Shown one piece after another: positions 53,761 through 64,000 of a DNA stretch of 64,000 nt. The notes under the pieces were generated by a model. That model had not been told where the DNA came from, did no database searches, and saw only the letters and a list, made by a program, of their open reading frames with translations. The position numbers were made by a program, and so were the translations under genes. Position 1 is the first letter of the stretch. Every line of letters starts with the position of its first letter. The stretch is from assembly GCA_029168955.1 (NCBI GenBank), contig JAPDOI010001521.1, positions 105,765 to 169,764 on the forward strand, written 5' to 3'. Origin of the DNA: Aplectana chamaeleonis. Taxonomy: Eukaryota; Nematoda; Chromadorea; Rhabditida; Cosmocercidae.

Positions 53761-54733
53761 TAACGTATCCATTCATTCATAGTAAAGATTGTGCTCGATT
53801 TGGAGAATCGTTTTGTCATTGACATGAACGTCTTTTTGGTGGGACACGTGTTGTTATTTGGAACACAAGAGCACGTGCTTTCGTAGCAGCATGTTCCCTA
53901 ACTGTGCTCAAAGCCGGCTTGTCTTTAAGTTGAATGCGTATTCGACATGCATTGAATGCAGCGATTGTCTGAGAAGCTGAAGAGTTTTTAATGCTTGAAC
54001 ATTTCGACGTAGGTGGGGTCAGGGTAAAGCAGGGCGTTGCGCCGATTTTCGGCGAAGTCATGACCCCTCTGTTGACCAAAATTTTGGAAAATTTTAAAAT
54101 TTCTCGCAATATCTCTTAACAAGTAGACATCAAATCTGTTTGTATTCAGTTCACCGAATATTCTTGAATAGAAAATTCGACTGAAATCTAATACTTAGCC
54201 CAAACTACCGTATACCCACCACAAGAAGAATTTCATGACGGCTTCCGCAGACACAGCTGTTCTTCAGCTGCAATTCATTACTATGGGGCTATTCATACTT
54301 CCAACCTCTCCCTCTGCCAGAGCGGCCAGTGTTATGACGAAGAGGTGGAGTATGAATGAAATTTCGATCTCACGCTCCGGCAATGAAGTATAGAGATCCA
54401 GAGACATCGCGATGGCAGAGAGCGGGGAGGGGCGGAGAATCGGTGGGTCTGTTCTTAGAAATGAAGCGATGCGGCTGGTCTTTGATAGGTTTGATACGAT
54501 ATGTTGGTTTTGTTGTATGTAAAGGAAGGCTCTTCAGGGGTGGATTCTACGGATTTTCAAAATAGACAATCATTAATAACGCTATCGGAAAACCCTTATC
54601 AGAGGCAACTTTCATTTTCAGAATTGACTCTTGCTTAGCCCCCTTCAAATAGATTTGAGCCAAGATTCATAATCGCACGACAGCCTTGTCGGTTTCCCGC
54701 GTACCTTCCGCGTGGAGGTGTGCATTTGACCCT
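53761..54733. other. No gene recognised; GR fragment and family N-like ends
   Basis: 54100-54240 carries AGTAGACATCAAATCTG and ACTACCGTATACCCACC (GR words). 54283-54350 has GGGGCTATTCATACTTCC and GGAGTATGAATGA, like family N ends. The rest is unassigned. Confidence 0.45.
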
Positions 54734-54741
54734 TGTATTGT

Positions 54742-54762
54742 GGTGAGCGCGAAGCGCTCACC
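54742..54762. repeat. GCGAAGC mini-hairpin in R module, compensated variant
   Basis: Stem GGTGAGCGC, loop GAA, stem GCGCTCACC. Compared with 31034-31054, one base pair has changed on both sides so pairing is kept. Confidence 0.93.
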
Positions 54763-55316
54763 AGATTTGGCTTTGATTCGCCATCGCGCAACCCCCTGAT
54801 CTCAGTATCAGGGTCCAGAGTAAACGAAGAAAGTTCGTTCTTTTTGCATTCAATATACTTTAGAAAGCTGAATAACTGTTCAAAAAATTGTCCGGAATGG
54901 TTACCTGAGATTCGAGAAAAATTGTCAAAACTACGTCATTTTGGTCGAAAAAAGGGATCATCTCCTTTTTTCAGTTGGCGTACACGATCTTGTTGGAACA
55001 CTTATCGTTGAGCTAGAAAGCTCTTTTTTGGCCAGAATTTTGGCTATGTTTGCACCTAGCTCCTGTCAAATTTTGAAGTTTGTAGCTCAATTTCTGCGGA
55101 ATCTCAAAATTGAGGGTCAAGAAAGACAAAAACACGTAAACATCCTTTCTTACAATGTTATTATAAATCATCCGACGTTTACTCATTCGTAAAAATGGAA
55201 TAAACACCGTTACTGATAGGCTTTTTCTCAGGATTTTAAGCTCCCTGAGACGGGGCAACGCTTCAATCAATGCGGCGGATCTTGAAGTAGTTTTGGAACG
55301 CCGCACGGTGTGAATC

Positions 55317-55650
55317 AGAAGTGCGCCACAGAACGCCGTAGATAGTGTGCGGAACCCCAGTAGGAGTGCGCAAGACGCCGTAGAATGTGTGTGGGATTCA
55401 AGTGGGAGTGCGCAGAACGTCGTAGAAAGTGTGTGGGACCCAAATGAGAGCGCGCCGGGCGCCTAGAAAGTGTGCGGGACCCTAACGGGTGTGCGCAGTA
55501 CGCCGTAGAAAGTGTGTGGGACCCAAAAGAAAGTACGTTGGACGCCGTAGAAACTGTGAGGTGACCAAGTGGAAGTGCGCAAGACGCCGTAGAACGTGTG
55601 CGGGACCCAAGTGGGATGCGAGGGACGCCGTAGAAAGTTTGCGCGACCAA
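55317..55650 (-). repeat. 42-bp array B2, about 8 units
   Basis: Units such as GACGCCGTAGAAAGTGTGTG-GGACCCAAGTGGGAGTGCGCA, nearly the same as array B1 at 31562. It is interrupted by MITE Q. Frames on both strands with 14-residue periods are by-products. Confidence 0.95.
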
Positions 55651-55651
55651 A

Positions 55652-55959
55652 ATACAAGCACGCCCATGCCGATCATTTTTTCCGCAGGGCTACCATAAAC
55701 ATTCTTGAACAAAATATGATAACGAACGATAACACACGCTCATAACATGCGGGGTATAAAGGGCAGAGGAGCGGTATGCATTCATTCACACACCGCTCTC
55801 TTCTAGAAGCCGCTGGGAAGTGGCTTACGAGGTCGAAATTGAGCAAACACGATTGTTGGCTATTACGATGTGCTCATATTTAGGCTGACACTTGGAATTT
55901 TTTCGAAGGAGGGTTACGGTAGCCCTGCGGACAAAGTGATCGGCATGAGCGTGCTTGTA
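55652..55959. mobile_element. MITE family Q, copy 2, inserted in the 42-bp array
   Basis: Ends ACAAGCACGCCCATGCCGAT and GATCGGCATGAGCGTGCTTG. Flanks GACCAAAAT and AACCCAAAT agree at 7 of 9 positions, consistent with a 9-bp target duplication. TATAAAGGGCAGAGGAGCGG and the following hairpin are intact. Confidence 0.92.
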
Positions 55960-55961
55960 AC

Positions 55962-57340
55962 CCAAATGGTTGTGCGCAGAACGCCGTAGAAAGTGTGCAG
56001 GACATCAGTGGGAGTATGCAGGATGTCATAGAAAGTGTGCAGGACATCAGTGGGAGTGTGCAGGATGTCACAGAAGGTGCGCAGGACATCAGTGGGAGTG
56101 TGCAGGATGTAACAGAAAGTGTGCAGGACATCAGTGGGAGTGTGCAGGATGTCACAGAAAGTGTGCAGGACATCACTGCGAGTGTGCAGAACGCCGTAGA
56201 AAGTGTGCAGGACATCAGTGGGAGTGTGCAGGATGTCACAGAAAGTGTGCAGGACATCAGTGGGAGTGTGCAGGATGTCACAGAAAGTGTGTAGGACATC
56301 AGTGGGAGTGTGCAAGACATTAGTGGGAGGTGCAGGATGTCAAAGAAAGTGTGCAGGACATCAGTGAGAGTGTGCGAGACAGTGGGAGTGTGTAGGATGT
56401 CACAGAAAGTGTGCAGGACATCAGTGGGAGGTGCAAGACATTAGTGGGAGTGTGCCACAGAATGTGCGCAGGACATTAGTGGGAGCGTGCAGGACTTCAT
56501 AGAAAGTGTGTGCAGTACATCAGTGGGAATGTGTAGGATGTAACAGAATGTGCGCAGGACATCAGTGGGAGTGTGCAGGATGTCACAGAAAGTGTGCAGG
56601 ACATCAGTGGGAGTGTGCAGGATGTCACAGAAAGTGTGCAGGAGATCAATGGGAGTGTGCATGACATTAGTGGTGCAGGATGTCACAGAATCTGCGCAGG
56701 GCATTAGTGGGAGTGTGCAGCACCTCATATAAAGCGTGCAGGACATCAGTGGGAGCGTGCAGGATGTCACAGAAAGTGTGCAGAACATCAATGGGAGTGT
56801 GCAGGATGTCACAGAAAGTGTGCAGGACATCAGTGAGGGTGTGCGAGACATTAGTGGGAGTGTGCAGGATGTCACAGAATAGGCGCAGGCCATCAGTTGG
56901 AGTGTGAAGGACGTTAGTGGGAGTGTGCAGGACGTCATAGAAAGTGAGCAGGACATCAGTGGGAGCGTGCAGGATGTCACAGAAAGTGTGCAGGACATCA
57001 GTGGGAGTGTGCAGGACGTCATAGAAAGAGTGCAGGACATCAGTGGGAGTGTGCAGGATGTCACAGAAAGTGTGCAGGACAACAGTGGGAGTGTGCAAGA
57101 CATTAGTGGGAGTGTGCAGGATGTCACAGAATCTGCGCAGGGCATTAGTGGGAGCGTGCAGGATGTCACAGAAAGTGTGCAGGACATCAGTGGGAGTGTG
57201 CAGGATGTCACAGAAAGTGCGCAGGCCATCAGCTGGAGTGTGAAGGACGTTAGTGGGGGTGAGCAGGACATCAGTGGGAGAGTGCAGTATGTCACAGAAA
57301 GTGTGCAGACATCAGTGGGAGCGTGCAGGACGTCATAGTT
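55962..57340 (-). repeat. 42-bp array C (21 + 21 bp dimer), about 32 units
   Basis: The unit is GGACATCAGTGGGAGTGTGC-A plus GGATGTCACAGAAAGTGTGC-A, two 21-bp halves that agree at 15 of 21 positions. Some units lose or gain a half, and occasional GACGCCGTAGAAAG halves of B type occur near the left end. The 307-codon minus frame (cysteine-, threonine- and serine-rich) and several others are translation of the repeat. Confidence 0.96.
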
Positions 57341-57404
57341 GGGGGGGGGATGAGGGCAGGGCATCAGTGGGTTTGCTTTTAATTAACACCACCAGGCATA
57401 AACC

Positions 57405-58112
57405 ATGTTGGAAAGGAAACCTTTAGGAAAAATAAATGAAATTCTTGAAAGTTTAGGTTCCTGGCAAAAGTGAAGATTTGGCATGGCCATTTTTTCGAAA
57501 AAGTAGAAATATACTCAGTAAAAGGGCAAGGTAAAGAAAAATGAAAAAAGTTTGAAATATTCCCGAGAACGATTTGGCGGAGAATAATTCGTTTTTTTGA
57601 AATGTAGTGAAATAGTTGAAAGTATGATTTGGCAGTCGAGTTTGAACCGACCATTGATAAGAGTTGTGCAAAATGAGAGATCGCATTGTATGAGCTTATC
57701 CGTAGAACATATCGAAGCGAAATCATACGTGATAAGGCAAGCAGTAAAAGCTCGTTCGGGAGCTGGAATGCCGCGGTCTTCACGTATTAAGTGAAGTAAA
57801 ATCAACTGTTTGTTAAATATCACGCGTGATTTTGCTTTGATATGTTCTACGGATAAGCTTATACAATGCGAGCTCTCATTTTGCACAACTCTTATCAATG
57901 GTCGGTTCAAACTCGACTGCCAAATCATACTTTCAACTATTTCACTACATTTCCCAAAAAACGAATTATTCTACGCCAAATCGTTCTCGGGAATATTTCA
58001 AAACTTTTTTCATTTTTCTTTACCTTCCCCTTTTAACTGAGTATATTTCTAATTTTTCGAAAAAATGGCCATGCCAAATCTTCACTTTTGTCAGGAACCT
58101 ATACTTTCAGGA
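57405..58112. repeat. Palindrome of composite element, copy 3
   Basis: The arms are about 320 bp: GAACCGACCATTGATAAGAG at 57645 against CTCTTATCAATGGTCGGTTC at 57892, and CCGTAGAACATATC against GATATGTTCTACGG. The loop differs from copies 1 and 2. Right arm again stops early (GGAACCTATACTTTCAGGAA), while the left arm has about 35 bp more outside. Confidence 0.94.
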
Positions 58113-59156
58113 ACTGAGCATTCAAACTTTAATTTGCAGCTTCTCCCGAGCATCTGCGCATGCACTCTCCCCATTTTTTATTTCCGCATAGCGTTTTTAC
58201 TTCGTTCTGCACTGCACTCCCACTGGGATACCGCCGGGACAGATTTCTGGTAGTGGCTTAGTTATTTCTGTATCACTGTTGTATGGTACTTCGTTGAAAA
58301 GCAGTCAGAAACTGACATTAACATGGAAATCGGACCACTTCTGGGGAAACAAGTTATGGCTTCTATGAGACCATTAGTGCGCGCAAAAATGCCGTTTCCG
58401 CAAAAGAAAAATTCTGCTCGGTATTGTGGCCGAAGATTTTTTTGCATGATGACAGATCCTTGCCCGGCGCCCAAGGCTGCCCCTTCCCCTTTCTGCTCTC
58501 CACACCGTACGCTCTTAGCCTGAGCTGCGGCCCCTCTGTGATCATCACAGCGTGAAACTGTTAACTTTGTCTTCGAGAACGAATATGGCACGATGCAGAA
58601 ATATGCATTTTTAAACGTTTTACAAACTGCTCATTGCCTTTGGAAGGTGATGTTTCTGGGCGCTGTTGCCTTCCTCGGCCACAGAGCAGAGAAGAACTCA
58701 TCAAGAAATTATTTTTTCAGGGGTTGGATCAACTGTTCTGTTGGCCTGGGTTTGGACGGGAAGAAACGGCACTGCCGTATCTCCGAAAAATGAGTGAAGA
58801 CAGAAGCTAGCGGGGGAGTGAACGCGGGTGGTCACGGAGCGTGTTCAAAAGGCATTAGACACGCTCGGAAATCATATCCATTTTACTGAGTAAATCGAAC
58901 GCTTGAAACTGGTAGTAAGAGGAACTAACGAAAAAATCAACGGAACTATGCAAATAGAGGAATAAGGGCTATATTTGTTATCCAGGTTAAATTGGACGAG
59001 TTACATTGCGCGCGTGGTTGAAACAGTGCTGGTATTACCGACAAAACGGTTGAAATAGCTAAGCCGCTAGACTCTTACAGCCTTCACTAGAACGCTCACC
59101 TCATTGGAAACATCGAAATCAGGCAGTGGCCGCACTTGAACGATCAATCGTGACGA
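58113..59156. other. No gene recognised
   Basis: 58375-58435 (GCGCGCAAAAATGCCGTTTCCGC) is a weak relative of the family P end. Other frames are short and unremarkable. Confidence 0.4.
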
Positions 59157-59350
59157 GTTTGTATTGGGGGCGGGGCTGTACGGGAAGCTTATGGGCAGGG
59201 TTGTCGATTTCTTCCTGACTCTCATTGCTCTAATTTAGTAGGCGTTTTGACTGGTTTTGATGCTTTCCAACGCCGCAGGCCTTTCACTAGGGGGCCATAC
59301 GACTTCAGTAACGTAAATATCTCAACAACCTTTTCGAGCGTGTCTGCTAC
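59157..59350. mobile_element. Half copy of the 8797-9247 MITE
   Basis: GTAGGCGTTTTGACTGG, CAACGCCGC, and the end TTTTCGAGCGTGTCTGCTACCTTTTA match the right half of the element at 8797-9247. Confidence 0.6.
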
Positions 59351-60228
59351 CTTTTAGGGCATATCATGAGCGAATTCTTCCCTCGCCGAATCATTTTTGG
59401 TTTTTGTTTGAGTTTATTGTGATTGTGTAGTTAAATTTCGAAGAGCTGGTCTGAATTTAGGGGTGAAACTTGATATTTTAGCCCGCCTACCATGTAGAAC
59501 ATTCCTCTTCCAAGCGCAGAGATCTAAATCGTCTCCCTCTCTTCCCCCACTACCCCAAAAAGCATTATCAAGCCGTTCCAGTCCCGACGAGGGAAAAATG
59601 GAAGAACTGGTTTGTGCAGCGATGCTAAATTACAAAATTTACATTAGCAGAGTTCTTGGTTTTCTTTTTCGGGGCGGTGTAAAGCGCGGTCAGGCTTTTT
59701 GGGGGTAGCGAGTATTAACGGCGACAACTTTTCCCTGTAGTTTCTCACTTGAGCGAATTTAGGTCTCCCGATTGGCAGGGGTTAAGCATTACATACGCTG
59801 GGCGGACCATAATACCATATTTCTTACATCTAAGGTTGAAATGTGCCTTTCAAACTCCTACCCACCATGCTACGCGCCGTAGCACCCGCAGTTCTGCCTC
59901 TCACTCCTTTGCTTATTTTGTAAGAATCTGATGGTATGTTTGTGATGTCTGCTATCTAATTGTTTTTGATCTTCTGTTGATGTTCAGTAAATGTTATTGC
60001 CTGTATAATAGTATCAAAAGTTTTGTGTCCCAATAATGGAAGAGTAGAAATTCAGACGATCCACTTATTGATAAAATGGTGAAATAGTGCTTAGGATGTA
60101 AGAAAAGCGCAGCTCGAACTTTAGTAACATGAAACCTTCTAATAGCCGCACCTAAAACCGGCGAAAAATTGGAAGCGGTCAAAGGGAGAGTGTTGTCTGG
60201 TCAAGAAGGGGCCATTGTGTAGGATCTT
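59351..60228. other. No gene recognised
   Basis: Short frames such as 59463-59708 (plus) have no recognisable features. Confidence 0.4.
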
Positions 60229-60362
60229 AGGCCGGGATCATGCACTTTCCGGCGACTAGCGACGCGACGCACTGTGTTAATCAACCATATCGACCGAAAA
60301 TCAAAATGTACCTGATGTGCACTGTCGCCGTCGCTGGTCGCAGGAAGTATGATCCCGGCCTT
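60229..60362. mobile_element. Small MITE (AAGGCCGGGATCATAC ends)
   Basis: TAGGCCGGGATCATGCACTT at 60229 and its complement AAGTATGATCCCGGCCTTA at the right. The inner arms GGCGACTAGCGACGCGACG and CGTCGCTGGTCGC continue the pairing; the centre has CATATCGACCGAAAATC. About 134 bp. Confidence 0.93.
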
Positions 60363-60430
60363 AATGAAACTTACGCCGATCCGCTACCCTTCATACCCTT
60401 CATTTGCTGAAGTAGCGGAAACATTACGGT

Positions 60431-60463
60431 CTCGATCCTAAACTTTGGTTTTAGGATCGAGAA
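60431..60463. terminator. Short hairpin (13-bp stem), not necessarily a terminator
   Basis: CTCGATCCTAAA and TTTAGGATCGAG pair around CTTTGGT-like loop. Perfect stem, no U tract after it, so listed as a structure only; its function is unknown. Confidence 0.4.
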
Positions 60464-60654
60464 GTTCTTACGATTCCCACTTGTGATATTTTTGGGCCAA
60501 AATTCTTTGGGGACCCTCTTTACCACCCGTTGAGAAGTTACACAACCGCGCTTCACCATGGCAGGTATCGTTTTATGGCCTGCTTTGAATTAGGTAAAGG
60601 GCTTTCTTGCAATTCATATAGTGGCTATTTTTGTGGTAAAAGCAGCCAGATTCT

Positions 60655-61056
60655 TCCTTCCATTGTAGCGATACACCATTGCGGCTCATCACTCTATACA
60701 GCACACGATCTTTATTAGTGGTTTTTTTCACACATCGTGCTGTGTATTTGTCCGTTTCAGGGCAATGCACCGATTTGTGCGATTAAGAGCGCTTTTGTAG
60801 TTTTGAGTGCTTTTAGAGGTTGCAGATTGCATCGTCGCGATATCGTAATCACAAGGTGACAAATGCGAAAGCGCGACCATGTAATCTGCAACTCTAAAAG
60901 CACTCAACTTACTACAAATGCGCCTTAATCACACAAATCCCAGTGCATCTTCCCTGAAAACGGACAAATACACAGCACGATGTGGCAAACTCCTAATAGA
61001 GATCATGCTGATGTATAGAGTGATTAAGCCACAATATGTCATCGCTACAATCTAAG
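60655..61056. mobile_element. Palindromic MITE, about 180-bp arms
   Basis: CATTGTAGCGATACACCATTG on the left faces CAATATGTCATCGCTACAAT on the right. Inner pairs are GCACGATGTGGC-type against CACATCGTGCTGTGTATTTG, and GTGCTTTTAGAGGTTGCAGA against TCTGCAACTCTAAAAGCAC. The centre is about 40 bp (60836-60878). Confidence 0.92.
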
Positions 61057-61079
61057 GCTAATCCAGCTGTTTTTCCTCA

Positions 61080-61290
61080 AAAATAGTTTCCATTAGACTA
61101 CCAGTAAATTCTACTAGATTACTACATAAAATTCTGCTGGATTGCAGAAAATTTCACTAGATTACCAGAAAAATCTAGTAGATTACCAGAAATTTACCAC
61201 TAAATTACCGCCCGATTCCAGTAGATATTTGTGGTAAATCTCTGGTAAATGACTGGATTTTCAGTAGATTTTTTTCGGCCTGAGATGTTG
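61080..61290 (+). repeat. Diffuse TTACCAGA-rich repeat, copy 3
   Basis: Repeated ATTACCAGAAA, CTAGATTAC and TTACCACTAAATTACC words and the closing phrase TTTTTCGGCCTGAGATGTTG, whose inverse (CTCAGGCCGAAAAAAG) is at 20299. So it is an inverted relative of part of 19960-20830. Confidence 0.75.
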
Positions 61291-61440
61291 GACTTAAGAA
61301 ATGCATCGAGAAATGCAATATTTACACCACATAATCACTCACTATGAACTGGACAGACGATCATGATAGCAGAAATCTTTCATGTTATGATTTGTTGTCG
61401 ACATGAATTTTAGAAGGAAACACACAGTTTCCAACAGGAT

Positions 61441-62471
<1,031 letters not shown>

Positions 62472-64000
62472 AGGGGGTGCGTGGTTCCGTGGTTCAAATG
62501 TGGATAACATAAAAAAAACACGAATTTGAACAACACCGAGAAAGAAATCGGCGAGTTTAGTTGGAACTGCGATCGATACTGCAGTATGACTCATGTTCGC
62601 CAAGTCGGAGGCATGTCTAACGCGCAGCCGACGGGAAACTGAAAGCCTGCACACTCATCGCGGTGCCGACGCGGTTTTGCAGAGGAGCCGTGTTGTCGAC
62701 GCTACCTCTTTATCGAATTGCGGAGCCGACATAAGGCTATCGTGGGGCCACTGCGTCACACACCACTTTTCCACGATCGCGGAGCCGCCAATCAACTGTC
62801 GATACCCCATCGCGATACCAGCGAAAATCTCGGGGCTATCGCGAAACCGGCGATACCGATTTTCTTAGAGTGGAAGGGATTCTATTCGTCGAGTATCCTC
62901 GAACAAATTGCGAGTTCGCAAACCTACTCTGAACGTTTCATAGATAGTTTAGTGGTGGAATCGCTGTGGCGGAAACAAATTTTACGGAGCCATGAGCCTG
63001 CCTTGAAATTGTCGTTTCGGTGCCCTGGATTTGCCGGGTCGTAGCCTGATAGGTAGTCATTTGGTTGATTTCAAATCACGAGCCAGCTGTGTGTACTCAT
63101 GTAAAAGCTGTATGTAAACACATATTCTTTTTTTCCTGAACAAAAAAAAACGTGACAATGAGCACAGCATCATAACGAATGAACTGCATGGGATAAAGAT
63201 TTTCTATCAATGAAGTGAGGTTTTAGAGTTCTAATATTGCAATATCGTGAAATGACTGGTAAACTTCACAACCAATTGTAACATTACATACATATTTGCG
63301 ATCACGGCTCAATAGAAACTCTTCATGATTCGGATCGACAACTTGCAGCAAATTGGCATGAGAACGGACGAAAGCGTGCAAACATTTGCCTTCTATAATG
63401 TGATCACTAGCATGATGGACGACTAAGCTGTGATTGCATGAGGTTATGTAGGAAAATTTTCACTGCAGGATTATGCATAAAAAGAAGAGGAGGTGAAAAG
63501 TGAGGATAAATGGCGACTGCTGGTACTTCTGGAGCCTGAAACGTCAGTTTAGTAGACACAGGAACTTCCGCATTGAATTGAGCATATACTTTGAAAACGT
63601 AATAAACTCATAGCCAGTTACTTGGAAAGGGTACGACATCCTGACTTGCCGGATACTTTGGAAGGTGGACATCGGTAATACAATTCAGCACCGCCATCCC
63701 AGTCGCATGTCGCGTCCAGAAAACGGACAAAAGCGCTTTTGCCAGGCGGAGCACCTGTAGGCGGGACAGTCTCCGCCCCTAGCACTGACCAGACGCGGCA
63801 CGCACCAAAAAAATGGCTCGCGCAAATTTTGGCGCGTCAAAATGCGCGCGCACTGGAGTTTCTGGGCGTGTCTTTTCAGCGATGTTTCCTCTGCAGGAAT
63901 GCTTCTCCATCTTGTAGCTGAACTTTTTATATTGCGCAGTGTCAGAATATTAGGATGAACTCAGTTTGTTGAAGTCCTTTTAGCACTGTTATGGGAATGG
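62472..64000. other. No gene recognised; CGCGGAGCCG-rich tract at 62650-62860
   Basis: 62655-62860 repeats GGAGCCG, GCGGAGCCGAC and ATCGCG-like words irregularly, giving frames of 91 and 108 codons without recognisable domains. 62880-63700 shows nothing I can assign. 63740-63770 has an imperfect GGCGGAGCACC / GTCTCCGCC hairpin. Confidence 0.4.

Larger units (their letters stand above)
54734..58112 (+). mobile_element. Composite element (R module, 42-bp arrays B2 and C, palindrome), copy 3
   Basis: R module 54734-55200, array B2 55317-55650, MITE Q 55652-55959, array C 55962-57340, palindrome 57405-58112. B2 and C are one array split by MITE Q and then diverged into two unit types. R, the linker before the array and the palindrome all match copies at 31026 and 24148 in the same order and strand. 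It is the largest copy because its array has grown. Confidence 0.88.

Noticed and set aside
56441..57364. 307-codon minus frame resembling a Cys/Thr/Ser-rich secreted protein
   Set aside because: Exact translation of 42-bp array C; the period is a multiple of three, so all frames tend to stay open.

Overview
This 64-kb window looks like gene-poor, repeat-saturated intergenic DNA from a eukaryote, most likely a nematode and plausibly a strongylid (hookworm-like) species. I found no bacterial-type operon, no complete intact protein-coding gene, no tRNA or rRNA and no CRISPR array. The nematode call rests on a decayed RTE-type LINE whose reading frame resembles the hookworm RTE group as I remember it, on a Mutator-like element with paired C2H2 fingers of a kind seen in such genomes, and on short TTCAG-like and GTAAGC-like splice signals. 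It is an inference, not a database result. Nearly all of the longer open frames are by-products of tandem repeats whose period is a multiple of three.

Layout. 1-2620: 42-bp satellite A, each main unit carrying a CRE-like palindrome. 2.6-4.2 kb: a large foldback element. 4.36-6.36 kb: four short inverted-repeat elements with TTAA-AGGCA ends, three of them abutting. 6.7-14.3 kb: hairpins, palindromic MITEs, a 21-bp and a 24-bp minisatellite. 16.0-18.0 kb: an inverted-repeat element holding a nested MITE. 18.2-19.9 and 27.1-28.7 kb: two oppositely oriented copies of a 1.6-1.7 kb element (V) with Z-DNA-like GC/GT arrays. 24.1-25.6, 31.0-33.1 and 54.7-58.1 kb: three copies of a modular element (conserved 5' module R, a variable tandem array, then a long palindrome). 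34.4-36.0 kb: the RTE relic, split by a MITE. 37.9-40.8 and 41.0-44.6 kb: two long terminal-inverted-repeat elements, each flanked by a perfect 9-bp target duplication. 45.0-47.1 kb: a 2.07-kb element with about 345-bp inverted ends around a broken C2H2 zinc-finger frame. 47.9-49.5 kb: a MITE, then a 5'-truncated LINE with a 14-bp target duplication inside the MITE's right flank, then more MITE pieces. 60.2-62.5 kb: MITEs and a second copy of element X with a greatly expanded TG microsatellite.

How the parts relate. Nothing here forms a pathway. The history is layered insertion: MITE into RTE, LINE beside MITE, MITE into a 42-bp array, several families into one Mutator-like element. The most unusual signals are the modular satellite-palindrome element, the shared 42-bp (2 x 21-bp) period of otherwise different arrays, and the recurrent GCGAAGC mini-hairpin, which shows a compensatory base change between copies. 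A few short frames with splice-like borders may be exons or captured gene fragments and are listed at low confidence. Coordinates of repeat borders were set by eye and may be off by several bases.
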